Notes: generated from the sequence alone by a model not told the origin. A DNA stretch of 64,000 nucleotides from RPQJ01 sp963732375 (GCA_963732375.1 CAVSZE010000003.1:434001-498000); one strand, 5' to 3'. Shown: positions 15,829 to 24,182, counted from the first letter of the stretch. Translations and numbers: made by a program.

Positions 15829-18378
15829 TCAGTTCATCTGCTCCTCGGTGCGCGCGATGATCTCGGCCTGCTGCATCGGCGAGAGATCCACGAAATAGGC
15901 CGAGTAGCCGGCGATGCGCACGACGAGGTTGCGGTACTTCTCGGGGTCCTTCTGCGCGGCGAGCAGCGTCGCGCGGTTCAGGATGTTGAACTGCACGTGC
16001 CAGAGCTTCAGGTCGCACCAGCTGCGAATCAGCTGCATCAGGCGCCTCGTGCCCTCCTCGCCCGCAACCGTCTGCGGCGTGAACTTCATGTTGATGAGGT
16101 CGGCGGCCTTTTCCTTGTATCCCAGGCAGCGGGCCCTGGCCATCGAGCGCATGGACACCGTGGGTCCATTTACGTCCATGCCGTGCGAGGGCGAGATGCC
16201 CTCCGACAGGTACTCGCCCGCAGGGCGCCCGTTCGGCGTCGCGCACACGACACGGCCCATCGGCACGTGGATCGTCACCGGAATGCAGCGCAGCATGAAC
16301 GACTGGCCGTGCGGCTTCGGGTGCCGGTGGATGAAGTCGAGGATGAAGCGCTCGATGTCGAAGCCGATCTGGTCCACCCACTCGATGCCGTTGCCGTACT
16401 TTGGCGCATTCAGGCACAGCTGGCGGATCGCTTCCTTGCCCTCCCAGTCGCACTCGATCGCCTCGAGCAGCTGGTCCCAGCTGAGCTTATTCGTGTCGTA
16501 GATCAGGTGCTTGATCGCCGCGAGCGAGTCGACGGCGGTGCCCTTGCCGATCGACTCGATGCACGAGAGGTCCATGCCGCCCGGGATGTACTCGCCGTGA
16601 CGATGCAGGTCCATGCATGCCTTGGTGGCCAGGTCGTGGAGCATCGAGGCGAACGGCGCGGCGAAATGTCGCGGCTTCAGTTCGAGCGCCACGTACTGCT
16701 GCGTCATGATGTGGCGCACGACCTGCTCGAGCTGCGTGCAGAAGGCCTGCCATACATCGTCGAAGCTCTTGAACTGGCGCGGATCCCCGGTGCGGAGACC
16801 GAACTGCGCGTCCTTCCAGATCTTGACGCGTCCGTCGCGCAACGTCATCTCCACGACCGAGCCGTAATTGATGCCGGCGTTTCCCGTAACCTGGGTCTCG
16901 CGGTTCACCAGCCGCGACTCGATGCAGCCGGAGCCTGCGTAGTCGAGCGCCTCCTCCACCGTGGCGCCGTTGGCGAGGTAGAACGGCACGATCTGCTCGT
17001 CGTTCAGCACCTTCGGCGTGCCCTTGCCGTCCTTGATCGCCTCTGCGACCGCGTGCAGGAAACGCTCTGGCGTATTGGCATGGATGCGCGCGGCGAGCTC
17101 GGGATAGCTCGACTGCAGCGGCCGGGCCGAGTCGAGCATCACGTAGGTCAGGTCGTTCGTCGCGTCGCGCCCGTCGGGCGTCTGGCCGCCGATCGTGATC
17201 TGCTCGAAATGCGCGAAGCCTTCCATGCTCGCCGCCGCAGACGGCGAGAGCTTCACTTCCGTGCTCTGCATCATGTTGAGCCAGAGGCACTGCAGCAGTT
17301 CCTCTGCCTGTTCCTTGGTGAGTCGGCCTTGTTCCACGTCCTTCTTGTAGAACGGATAAAAGTACTGGTCCATGCGGCCCTGGCTCACCTGGCCGCCGAT
17401 GTTCTGCTCGAGGCGCGAGAACATCTGCGCGAACCATTGCGCCTGCAGCGCCTCGCGGAACGTACGGGCCGGGTGTTCGGGCACGTGTGCGCAGACGGCC
17501 GCGATCTCCTCGAGCTCACGCTTGCGCTGCGGGTCCGAACTGCGTCCAGCCATCTCCGCGGCCTTTGCCGAATAGCGGCGCGCCCAGGTCACCATCGCGT
17601 CGCAGGTGACGACGACGGCCTCGAGGAAGGGCCTCTTCTCGACCACGTCGTACGGGTGCTCGATCGCCGCCAGCCGCTCCTCGGCCTCCGCCTTGATGCC
17701 GGCACAGCCCTTGTTCAGCACCTTGGCGAAGTCGTGGGCCCAGTTCTGCGAATGCCGCCAGACGGCCGTGCACATGCCGACGCCGGTGGACGTCGAGGCG
17801 TTGCTGCGGTCGGGGCCGAAGAAGAAGAAGCGGGTCGGCTCCGGCAGCGCGCGCACGAAGTTCGCGCCGAAGTCCTTGCCGTTCCAGTACGGGTGCAGCA
17901 CGTCCTCGATGGCGCGCTGGTCCTCGTCGGTGATGACGACGGCGCCTTTCTGTCCCTGCTGCTTCAGGGCGGCCTCGACGGCCGCCTTGAGCAGGCTGCC
18001 ATCGAGCTCGCCGTACACGAGCCCGTAGCGTCCGAGCCAGGTGTTCGGACGGCCCACCAGCAGCTCGTCGTCGAAGATGGTGACCGGGATGTTCTCCGCC
18101 ACGTGCTTGAGCGCCTTCGCCCAGCGCAGCACCAGTGGCTGGCCCTCCGTCGCCTTGAACGACTCGGTGAAGTACATCGCGCGGTCGAGCGTGACGCGCG
18201 GGCTGCCATAGTCGCGGATCGCGTCGAAAATGCGCAGTACGCGATCGCTGATGTTGCCATTCAGGGCCCTTGCCCCACTCTCGATCGCGAGCTCCTGTGC
18301 CGAGAGCGCCGCAGCCGCCTCGAGCGTATTCGCCGGGACCGATGAAACGGGCGTAATCGGCAGGGTGACGGCATTCAT
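15829..18378 (-). CDS. Glycyl radical enzyme of unassigned function (pyruvate formate-lyase-like fold)
   Basis: An 849-residue member of the PFL-like glycyl radical superfamily. The C-terminal glycyl loop is VVRIAGYSAYF with the radical Gly at about residue 824. The thiyl-radical Cys lies in GSGCIES at about residue 485, with Glu two residues later. A single Cys plus CxE excludes true pyruvate formate-lyase, which has Cys-Cys. The residues after the motif (ESRLVNRET, TGNAGINYGS) are not the GCVEP pattern of diol, choline or isethionate eliminases. The N-terminal region (ELLVGRPNTWLGRYGLVYGELDGS) also looks atypical. The ATG at 18378 has AGGAG seven bases upstream. It heads the unit with its activase and an SDR. 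Decarboxylase, dehydratase or C-C lyase activity all remain possible. Confidence 0.9.
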   Translation of the reverse strand: MNAVTLPITPVSSVPANTLEAAAALSAQELAIESGARALNGNISDRVLRIFDAIRDYGSPRVTLDRAMYFTESFKATEGQPLVLRWAKALKHVAENIPVTIFDDELLVGRPNTWLGRYGLVYGELDGSLLKAAVEAALKQQGQKGAVVITDEDQRAIEDVLHPYWNGKDFGANFVRALPEPTRFFFFGPDRSNASTSTGVGMCTAVWRHSQNWAHDFAKVLNKGCAGIKAEAEERLAAIEHPYDVVEKRPFLEAVVVTCDAMVTWARRYSAKAAEMAGRSSDPQRKRELEEIAAVCAHVPEHPARTFREALQAQWFAQMFSRLEQNIGGQVSQGRMDQYFYPFYKKDVEQGRLTKEQAEELLQCLWLNMMQSTEVKLSPSAAASMEGFAHFEQITIGGQTPDGRDATNDLTYVMLDSARPLQSSYPELAARIHANTPERFLHAVAEAIKDGKGTPKVLNDEQIVPFYLANGATVEEALDYAGSGCIESRLVNRETQVTGNAGINYGSVVEMTLRDGRVKIWKDAQFGLRTGDPRQFKSFDDVWQAFCTQLEQVVRHIMTQQYVALELKPRHFAAPFASMLHDLATKACMDLHRHGEYIPGGMDLSCIESIGKGTAVDSLAAIKHLIYDTNKLSWDQLLEAIECDWEGKEAIRQLCLNAPKYGNGIEWVDQIGFDIERFILDFIHRHPKPHGQSFMLRCIPVTIHVPMGRVVCATPNGRPAGEYLSEGISPSHGMDVNGPTVSMRSMARARCLGYKEKAADLINMKFTPQTVAGEEGTRRLMQLIRSWCDLKLWHVQFNILNRATLLAAQKDPEKYRNLVVRIAGYSAYFVDLSPMQQAEIIARTEEQMN

Positions 18379-18478
18379 CGCGGAACTCCTATAGGTAGCT
18401 TTGATCAGCGGCTCTGACCCGCGGCGGCAAACGCCGCGACAGTGCACACCGTGCGCCTTTAGGCAGCCGAATAGTGCG

Positions 18479-18519
18479 CTTTTGGTAACGCCTTGTACGC
18501 TTTACGTTGCTTCTGGTAC
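18479..18519. promoter_or_regulatory. 21-bp-spaced direct repeats, putative AraC-type operator B (GRE / SRPBCC divergent promoter)
   Basis: CTTTTGGTAA at 18479-18488 and the related CTTTACGTTG at 18500-18509 start 21 bases apart. A third degenerate box, CTTCTGGTAC, follows at 18510-18519. The first box is identical to one box of site A at 13846-13855, and the 21-base unit matches site A at about 15 of 21 positions. The site lies 101-141 bases upstream of the GRE start and 49-89 bases upstream of the divergent SRPBCC gene. It is best explained as a shared operator for the cluster's AraC regulator. This is inference from sequence alone. Confidence 0.6.
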
Positions 18520-18539
18520 GCGCGCTCCTCTCGTATCAT
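18511..18539 (+). promoter_or_regulatory. Putative sigma-70 promoter of the SRPBCC gene
   Basis: TTCTGG at 18511-18516 and TATCAT at 18534-18539 are separated by 17 bases and would start transcription around 18546. That leaves a short leader carrying AGGAGG at 18553-18558 before the ATG at 18568. The -35 element overlaps the third repeat of operator B, so the regulator could also control this gene. Confidence 0.4.
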
Positions 18540-18567
18540 TTGCGCGGCTCCCAGGAGGCTCCGAGAA

Positions 18568-19104
18568 ATGAACCGTTACGGTTTCGTCGTCACGTTCGCG
18601 CTGCTGCTGCCGGCAGCCGCTGATGCCGCAATCCTTCAGTCGTCTGCCGACGGCGCCATGATCGAGCACCATTTCCAGATCCAGGCGTCGCCGCAGGCCG
18701 CGTGGAGCGCGCTCGTCCACCCGGAGCTCTGGTGGCCTTCCGATCACACCTGGTCGGGCGACCACGCCAATCTCCGGCTCGAGGCCCAGGCCGGGGGATG
18801 CTTCTGCGAGAACTGGGATGAGTCCAGCGCCGAGCATGGCCGTGTCGTGATGTCGCTACCTGGCAAAATGCTGCGGATCCGCGGGGCGTTGGGTCCACTG
18901 CAGGACATGGCCGTTACCGGCGTGCTGACGATTCAGCTCAAGGCGACTGATTCAGGCGGCACCGAAGCGACCGTGACCTACCGCCTCAGCGGCGACGCCT
19001 CGCACAAGCTCGACACCTTCGTCCCGGTCGTGGACAAGGTCATCGGCCAGCAGTTCGGCGCCTTCGCAGCCTTTGCGCCCGCGCCGCCTAAGCCTGCGCC
19101 TTGA
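18568..19104 (+). CDS. Exported SRPBCC/AHSA1-like protein
   Basis: A 178-residue protein with a Sec signal peptide (MNRYGFVVTFALLLPAAADA) followed by a START/SRPBCC-like domain: HHFQIQASPQAAWSALVHPELWWPSDHTWSG, the usual 'interface' strand and helix. SRPBCC domains bind hydrophobic ligands. An exported one is less common and would act in the periplasm. The start is clear: AGGAGG lies ten bases upstream. The 3' end overlaps the convergent DUF885 gene by 17 bases. It is divergent from the GRE unit and shares the repeat-containing intergenic region, so it could belong to the same regulon. Ligand unknown. Confidence 0.72.
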   Translation: MNRYGFVVTFALLLPAAADAAILQSSADGAMIEHHFQIQASPQAAWSALVHPELWWPSDHTWSGDHANLRLEAQAGGCFCENWDESSAEHGRVVMSLPGKMLRIRGALGPLQDMAVTGVLTIQLKATDSGGTEATVTYRLSGDASHKLDTFVPVVDKVIGQQFGAFAAFAPAPPKPAP

Positions 19105-20926
19105 CCCTGGCGATCCACTCGTCAACCAGCCGCTCGAGTACCGTGAGCGGCACGGCGCCATTTTCGAGCACGACGGTGTGGAAGTCCTTCAGGCTGAACT
19201 TGTCTCCCAGTTCGGCGCGCGCCTTCTCGCGCAGTTCCAGGATCTTGAGTTGCCCGACCTTGTACGAGCAGGCCTGGCCCGGCATGGCCATGTAGCGCTC
19301 AACCTCCGAGGTCGCGTCGCTGCTCGCCATTCCGGTCGTGTCCACCATGTAGTCGATCGCCTGCTCGCGCGTCCAGCCATCGGCGTGGATGCCCGTATCG
19401 ACCACCAGTCGCACGGCGCGCAACAGTTCGGCCTGCAGTCGCCCGAGGTCGCCCAGCGGGTCGTCCTTGTACATGCCGATCTCCGCCGCGAGGCGCTCTG
19501 CATATAGCGCCCAGCCCTCGACGTAGGCACCGTAGATCGCCTGCTGCCGTATGAACGGCAGGCCCTTGAGGCCCTGCGCCGTGGCAATCTGGAAGTGATG
19601 CCCCGGGATGCCCTCGTGGTAGGCGAGTGTCTTCATGCCCCAGGTCGGTGTCTCGGCCGTGTCGCGCAGGTTGGCGAAGAACGTGCCCGGCCTCGACCCG
19701 TCCATTGCGGCCTGCACGTAGTGGGCTCCGCTCGAGCCCTTCTCGACCGACACCGGCTCGCGCTCGACCTGCAGCTTGCCCGGCGGAATCGTCTTGAAGT
19801 AGTCCGGCATCAACTTCGAAATCTCGTCGAGGATCTCGCGATAGCGGGTTAGCAGCTTCGCGCGACCTTCGTCGGTGTCTGGTTCGAGGTATCGCGGATC
19901 CTCACCGAGCGCCTTCATGCGGTCCGCGACCGTGCCCTCGGTGAGGCCCTGGCTCTGCAGCAGTGTGTCCATCTCGGCCAGGATGCGAGCGACCTCGTCG
20001 AGGCCGATCTGGTGAATCTGGGCCGGCGTGTAATCGGTCGTCGTGAACTGCTTCAGCATCGCCTGGTAGTAGGCGACGCCGTCCGGCAGCCGACCGACAC
20101 CGGCTGCCGTGCCGGCCGCCATGGGGCGTTCGGCGACCAGCGCGTCACGCATTCGGCCATAGGCCGGGTAGACGACGGTCGTGATCGCGGCGACTGCCTC
20201 GTCCTTGAGCCTGTCCTGTGTCGCCTGGTCGATGTCCTTGGCCGACTTCATGCGCTCGACGAAAGTGGTCACCAGTGCGTTGTCCGCCGGCTTCGGCCCG
20301 GTCGTGTCGTCGATCACGACGATCGACTTCTCGAGCAGCGTCGGCGGCAGCACTACGCCAGCCGCGGACTGGCGCTGCATCTCCGCCGTGAGCGCGTCGA
20401 GCTTGCCGCCCATCGCCTGCAGCCTGGCAACGTAGTTGCGGGCCGTCTTCTCGTTCTTGATGACGTGCTGGCCCTGCAGGAAGCCGACCAGCGCCACCTG
20501 CGTGCCCCACATCGGGCTGATCGGGTAGAGGCCCTCCGAGGACAGCCAGTCGAACTGCTCGAACGCCGCCTGAGACCCGTAGAAATCGAGCAGGATGTCG
20601 TAGGTAACCTGGTCCTGCGGGTCGAGCTTCGCGCGGTCGAAAACCTTTACCTCGCTGATCGCCTTCTCGGCGAACGCATAGTCCGAGTCGCGTTTCGCAA
20701 TGCCGACATCGGCGAGCTTGCCGGAATGTCGGTCGAAGATGGTCCCGTCGACGATACCGACCGAACTGAAGAGTTCCGGGTTGCGGACCAGGAAGAAAAT
20801 CGCCTGGCGATTCGCAAGCTGGTTGATCGTGAATGGGTGGCCCCAGACGATCCGGTATCCCGCGTACGAGCCCACCAGCAGCAGCGCGAGCAGCACCCAG
20901 CCCAGGACCTTCAGTGTCTTCTTCAT
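19088..20926 (-). CDS. DUF885 family protein, membrane-anchored putative metallopeptidase
   Basis: A 612-residue protein with an N-terminal hydrophobic segment (VLGWVLLALLLVGSYAGY, residues 7-24), so it is exported or anchored facing the periplasm. The DUF885 hallmark YHEGIPGHHFQ lies in the last third. HExxxxHH resembles a zinc-peptidase helix, and a downstream GWALYAERLA supplies a possible third ligand. Members are annotated as M32-like carboxypeptidases, but few are characterised. It is a single gene with convergent and divergent neighbours. The upstream gap contains a palindromic repeat pair. I am confident of the family and unsure of the substrate. Confidence 0.82.
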   Translation of the reverse strand: MKKTLKVLGWVLLALLLVGSYAGYRIVWGHPFTINQLANRQAIFFLVRNPELFSSVGIVDGTIFDRHSGKLADVGIAKRDSDYAFAEKAISEVKVFDRAKLDPQDQVTYDILLDFYGSQAAFEQFDWLSSEGLYPISPMWGTQVALVGFLQGQHVIKNEKTARNYVARLQAMGGKLDALTAEMQRQSAAGVVLPPTLLEKSIVVIDDTTGPKPADNALVTTFVERMKSAKDIDQATQDRLKDEAVAAITTVVYPAYGRMRDALVAERPMAAGTAAGVGRLPDGVAYYQAMLKQFTTTDYTPAQIHQIGLDEVARILAEMDTLLQSQGLTEGTVADRMKALGEDPRYLEPDTDEGRAKLLTRYREILDEISKLMPDYFKTIPPGKLQVEREPVSVEKGSSGAHYVQAAMDGSRPGTFFANLRDTAETPTWGMKTLAYHEGIPGHHFQIATAQGLKGLPFIRQQAIYGAYVEGWALYAERLAAEIGMYKDDPLGDLGRLQAELLRAVRLVVDTGIHADGWTREQAIDYMVDTTGMASSDATSEVERYMAMPGQACSYKVGQLKILELREKARAELGDKFSLKDFHTVVLENGAVPLTVLERLVDEWIARVKAQA

Positions 20927-20953
20927 TCTCGATCTCCCGATCGCCAGAAATCA

Positions 20954-20995
20954 GGTGCCTGGCACCGATTTTTCAATAAATAGGTGCCAGGCACC
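20954..20995. repeat. Paired palindromic repeat, copy 1 (GGTGCCTGGCACC / GGTGCCAGGCACC)
   Basis: Two 13-bp near-perfect palindromes, GGTGCCTGGCACC at 20954-20966 and GGTGCCAGGCACC at 20983-20995, are separated by a 16-base A/T-rich spacer. Each is the reverse complement of the other, so the whole unit is itself an inverted repeat. A second unit of the same design lies at 36975-37015. The element supplies the last bases of the glycosyltransferase stop codon (TAG at 20995-20997). It resembles REP/BIME-type dispersed elements. No transposase of the RAYT type is seen nearby. Confidence 0.85.
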
Positions 20996-22044
20996 TATTT
21001 TCCCTCGCGGAGCTTTTTGGCAGCCGCAAACTCCCGCCCCGCTTCCTTCGCCGCCTCGTCGTTGCCGAGGCGATCGAATGTCCAGCGCAGCACCTCGTAG
21101 GGCCCTTCGTAAAGCGCCTTTGCGTCGCGGAAGCCCACGCGCGCGAAGGCCTGCCCGGCCCCGTCGTAGAAACCATTGACCACCGCCATGTTGGACCAGG
21201 CGATCGCATCCTCGTAGCGCCGCGCACTGAAGGACGCCCAGCCCGCGAGCCACGCGAGTTCGGCGGTCGCCGGACGGATTGCCAGTCCCTGCACGCACAT
21301 GTCGACCGCCTCGGACCAGCGCTTCAATTCGCCTAGACACTGGGCCGCGCGGAAACAGGCCCAGGCCCCTTCCTCCGCCCACCCCTTTAACGCGGCACAG
21401 GCTCGGAAGGCCTCGATCGCCTCTTGATAGCGGCACAGGTCGTGCAGCGAAGCCCCGAGGTAGTAATGCCAGCGAGGATCCTTGGGATTCGCCTGCACGT
21501 GCGGCATCAGGATCTCGACGTCGCGCTCGAACTTGCGCCGCAACGTCCGGGCGTCCTTGGGGAGTTCCTCGAAGTGCACACCCGGCAGCACCTCGGACTC
21601 TCCGGGCCGTTGACCCAGCAGCGCCTCGTGAGTGGGTCCACTCCACCGGGCCTTCGCCGGCAGGCGGACGATCCGTTCCTTGGCGTACGAGCCATCTGCA
21701 TGGGCCACCAGCAATACCCTGGCCTTGGTGCGTGCCAATCGCTCACGCAGCGTCGCGTCAGTCGCGACGACCAGGCGCTCGTCGGTATCCAGCGTGACCG
21801 CCCAGCGTGCGCCAGCGTCCGCGGCAGCCTCGAGCGCGAAATTGCGCGCGGCCGCAAAGTCTTTGCACCAGGGAAAGTCACGCACCAGCAATTTGTCGCC
21901 CGCGACCTCGCGCGCTACCGCCAGCGCATCGTCCTTGGCCCCGGTGTCGATGACGACGCAACGATCCACCTGGTCGATGGCCGAGGCCAGCGCGCCGCGA
22001 ATGATGGTGGCATTGCTGCCGGTGAGCGTGGTCGAGACGATCAT
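20995..22044 (-). CDS. Family 2 glycosyltransferase with C-terminal TPR-like repeats
   Basis: A 349-residue protein. The N-terminal GT-A domain starts IVSTTLTGSNATII, with VVIDTGAKDDA and a DTDERL segment, the DxD-like metal site. The second half is helical and TPR-like (HYYLGASLHDLCRYQEAIEAFRACAAL and following). The architecture matches 'glycosyltransferase family 2 + TPR' proteins that modify proteins or cell-surface glycans. I chose the ATG at 22044 because the family start begins there, although the frame is open further upstream into the divergent MAPEG gene. The stop codon lies in the palindromic repeat, so the C-terminal residues (KKLREGK) may have been altered by insertion of that element. 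Confidence 0.82.
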   Translation of the reverse strand: MIVSTTLTGSNATIIRGALASAIDQVDRCVVIDTGAKDDALAVAREVAGDKLLVRDFPWCKDFAAARNFALEAAADAGARWAVTLDTDERLVVATDATLRERLARTKARVLLVAHADGSYAKERIVRLPAKARWSGPTHEALLGQRPGESEVLPGVHFEELPKDARTLRRKFERDVEILMPHVQANPKDPRWHYYLGASLHDLCRYQEAIEAFRACAALKGWAEEGAWACFRAAQCLGELKRWSEAVDMCVQGLAIRPATAELAWLAGWASFSARRYEDAIAWSNMAVVNGFYDGAGQAFARVGFRDAKALYEGPYEVLRWTFDRLGNDEAAKEAGREFAAAKKLREGK

Positions 22045-22125
22045 GATGTGCGGCGAATTGTCACCGATGCGGCGCCAGCCTGCTAGGCTCCGCGACCAGG
22101 CAAGCCAGAAAAAAGGGGGAATGAC

Positions 22126-22551
22126 ATGCCGACCAATACTGAATTCCTGTTGCCGGTGCTCGTGCTGGTGGCGTGGACGCTGGTCATGTGGGCGTGGATG
22201 TACGCAACGCGCATCCCGGCAATGCAGAAAGCCGGCATCGACCCGCAGGAGGCCGCGTATTCGGACGCACTGGCGCAACGCCTGCGGCCCGAGGTGCGCT
22301 GGGTGGCGGACAACTACAACCACCTGCACGAGCAGCCTACGATCTTCTATGCGCTGATGTTCCTGGCGGCCTTGACTGGCGGCAATGATCGCACCGCGCT
22401 AGCGCTTGCCTGGGCCTATGTGCTGCTGCGGATCGTGCACTCGCTGGTACAGGCGACGGTCAACCGCATCGTGGTGCGATTCGCGATCTTCGTGCTGGGT
22501 TCACTGGTGCTGGTTGCGTTCACCGCCCGCGAGGCGATGCGCTTGCTGTGA
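22126..22551 (+). CDS. MAPEG family membrane protein
   Basis: A 141-residue protein with four hydrophobic helices. The MAPEG (membrane-associated eicosanoid/glutathione metabolism) pattern appears in NYNHLHEQPTIFYALMFLAAL and LAWAYVLLRIVHSLVQATVNRIVVRF. The ATG at 22126 is preceded by a G-rich AAAAGGGGG ribosome site. It is a single gene, divergent from the glycosyltransferase and convergent with nadB. Bacterial MAPEG proteins are mostly uncharacterised; glutathione transferase or peroxidase activity is known for a few. Confidence 0.88.
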   Translation: MPTNTEFLLPVLVLVAWTLVMWAWMYATRIPAMQKAGIDPQEAAYSDALAQRLRPEVRWVADNYNHLHEQPTIFYALMFLAALTGGNDRTALALAWAYVLLRIVHSLVQATVNRIVVRFAIFVLGSLVLVAFTAREAMRLL

Positions 22552-22613
22552 GGCGTTGTCGGGAGCTTTGCTGAGACAACGGGTCTGCGCCCGGTGTGGC
22601 GTCGCTCGGAACC

Positions 22614-24182
22614 CTACTCGCGATAGTGACAACCGCGACTCTCGCGGTTTTCCCAGGCAGCGAGCGTGATGATCAGCGCCACCCGGACCGAGTTACGAAG
22701 GCCGATCAGTTCGTCGGACAGGGCCGCAGCCCGGTAAAAGCGCTCGATCTCGACCTCGAGGTTGCGCAGGTCGCGGATGGCGCGCGCCAGCCGCCGGGTG
22801 GTGCGAACCAGCCCGACGTAATTCCACATGATGTGCTTGATCGACGTCATGTCCTGCCCGACAAGCGCGGGATCGGGTGCCTCTGCGCCGGTCGGCTGCC
22901 AGGGCGGTATGTCGTCGAACAGTGTTGCGCCGCGCGGTTCCAGGCACTCCGAGATGTGTCGCGCAGAGCGGTGACCCCAGACCAGGCCCTCGAGCAGCGA
23001 GGTGCTCGCGAGGCGATTCGCACCGTGCACGCCGGTGCAGGACACCTCGCCGATCGCGTACAGGCGGTCGATGGTGCTGCGCCCGTGATCGTCCACCCAG
23101 ACCCCACCGCAGGAGTAGTGCGCCGCCGGCACGACAGGCAGCAGGTCGGTGGTGATATCGATGCCGTACTCGAGGCAGCTCTCGTACATGCCGGGGAACT
23201 CGGCGCGGATCCGCTCGGCCGGGATGTAGGTGGCGAGGTCCAGGTACACGTTCTTCACACCGCGGGCGAGCATCTCGGCGTGGATGCTGCGTGAGACCAC
23301 GTCGCGAGGCGCGAGGTCCTTCCACTCGGGGTCGTAATGATCCATGAACGGCCTGCGTCGCTCGTCGACGAGCCGCGCGCCGGCGCCGCGCACCGCCTCG
23401 GTGATCAGGAAACAAGGCGCGTTGCGGTGATAAAAGGCCGTCGGGTGAAACTGCACGTATTCGGTGTTGATCACGCGCGCACCCGCGCGGTAAGCCATCG
23501 CGACACCGTCGCCGCGGGCGCCGGCAGGGTTGGTCGTGCGCAGGAATATCTGCCCCAGTCCACCGGTGGCGAGGATGGTCGACCGCGCAAAGCACCTGAC
23601 GATCTCGCCACTCGACTGGTCGAGCAGGTAGGCGCCGACGCAGGAAACGGGGTCGTACACGGCGCGGCGGTCGCGCCCATGATGCGCCGGCGTCAGCAGG
23701 TCAACCGCCGTGTGGCCGGCCAGGAACCGGACCCGCGGATGGCGCCGCAGTTCTGCGATCAGCGCATTCTCGATCGCGCGGCCGGTCGAATCGGCCGAGT
23801 GCACGATGCGTGGCAGCGAGTGCCCGCCTTCGCGCCCCAGCGACAGGCTGCCGTCCGGCCGGCGGTCGAACGGCACCTTGAGCCGGTCGATAAGCACGGT
23901 CTGCACCAGCCCCGGCCCGGTGCGCGCGAGCGTCTCGACTGCCTGCTCGCGGCAGATGCCGGCCCCGGCGTGCAGCACGTCCTGCACCAGCTTTTCGGGA
24001 GAGTCTCCCTCGCCGGTGAAAATGATGCCGCCTTGCGCCCAGTAGGTGTTCGATTCGGCCAGGTCCTCGGACCGGGTGACGATCACAACCCCGAGCCCCG
24101 TGTCGGCAAGCTCGAGCGCGGCGGTGCCGCCGGCGATGCCGCAACCGATGATCAGCACGTCGGTGTGGATGGGTGGATTCAA
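22614..24182 (-). CDS. nadB: L-aspartate oxidase
   Basis: Flavoenzyme that oxidises aspartate to iminoaspartate, the first step of de novo NAD synthesis. The FAD-binding DVLIIGCGIAGGTAALEL opens the protein. SNTYWAQGGI, ILATGGLGQIF, QFHPTAF, EAVRGAGARL and GEVSCTGVHGANRLASTSLLEGLVWG are all present. With the TTG at 24182 it has 522 residues, a normal length. The TTG overlaps the nadA stop (TTGA), and no ATG lies in a suitable place, so a rare TTG start with translational coupling to nadA is likely. A GTG at 24158 would cut into the FAD motif. nadC is not in the window. Confidence 0.93.
   Translation of the reverse strand: MNPPIHTDVLIIGCGIAGGTAALELADTGLGVVIVTRSEDLAESNTYWAQGGIIFTGEGDSPEKLVQDVLHAGAGICREQAVETLARTGPGLVQTVLIDRLKVPFDRRPDGSLSLGREGGHSLPRIVHSADSTGRAIENALIAELRRHPRVRFLAGHTAVDLLTPAHHGRDRRAVYDPVSCVGAYLLDQSSGEIVRCFARSTILATGGLGQIFLRTTNPAGARGDGVAMAYRAGARVINTEYVQFHPTAFYHRNAPCFLITEAVRGAGARLVDERRRPFMDHYDPEWKDLAPRDVVSRSIHAEMLARGVKNVYLDLATYIPAERIRAEFPGMYESCLEYGIDITTDLLPVVPAAHYSCGGVWVDDHGRSTIDRLYAIGEVSCTGVHGANRLASTSLLEGLVWGHRSARHISECLEPRGATLFDDIPPWQPTGAEAPDPALVGQDMTSIKHIMWNYVGLVRTTRRLARAIRDLRNLEVEIERFYRAAALSDELIGLRNSVRVALIITLAAWENRESRGCHYRE

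Noticed and set aside
15997..18345. A 782-codon open frame antisense to the glycyl radical enzyme gene.
   Set aside because: It mirrors the codon structure of the GRE gene in GC-rich DNA, has no family similarity, and the GRE itself is unambiguous.
15829..18378. Annotating the GRE as pyruvate formate-lyase.
   Set aside because: PFL has a Cys-Cys pair in the active site; here a single Cys is followed by x-Glu, and the activase has extra ferredoxin clusters.
20954..20995. Reading the palindromes as an intrinsic terminator.
   Set aside because: The second copy lies between two divergent gene starts, where a terminator makes no sense, and no oligo-T tract follows consistently.
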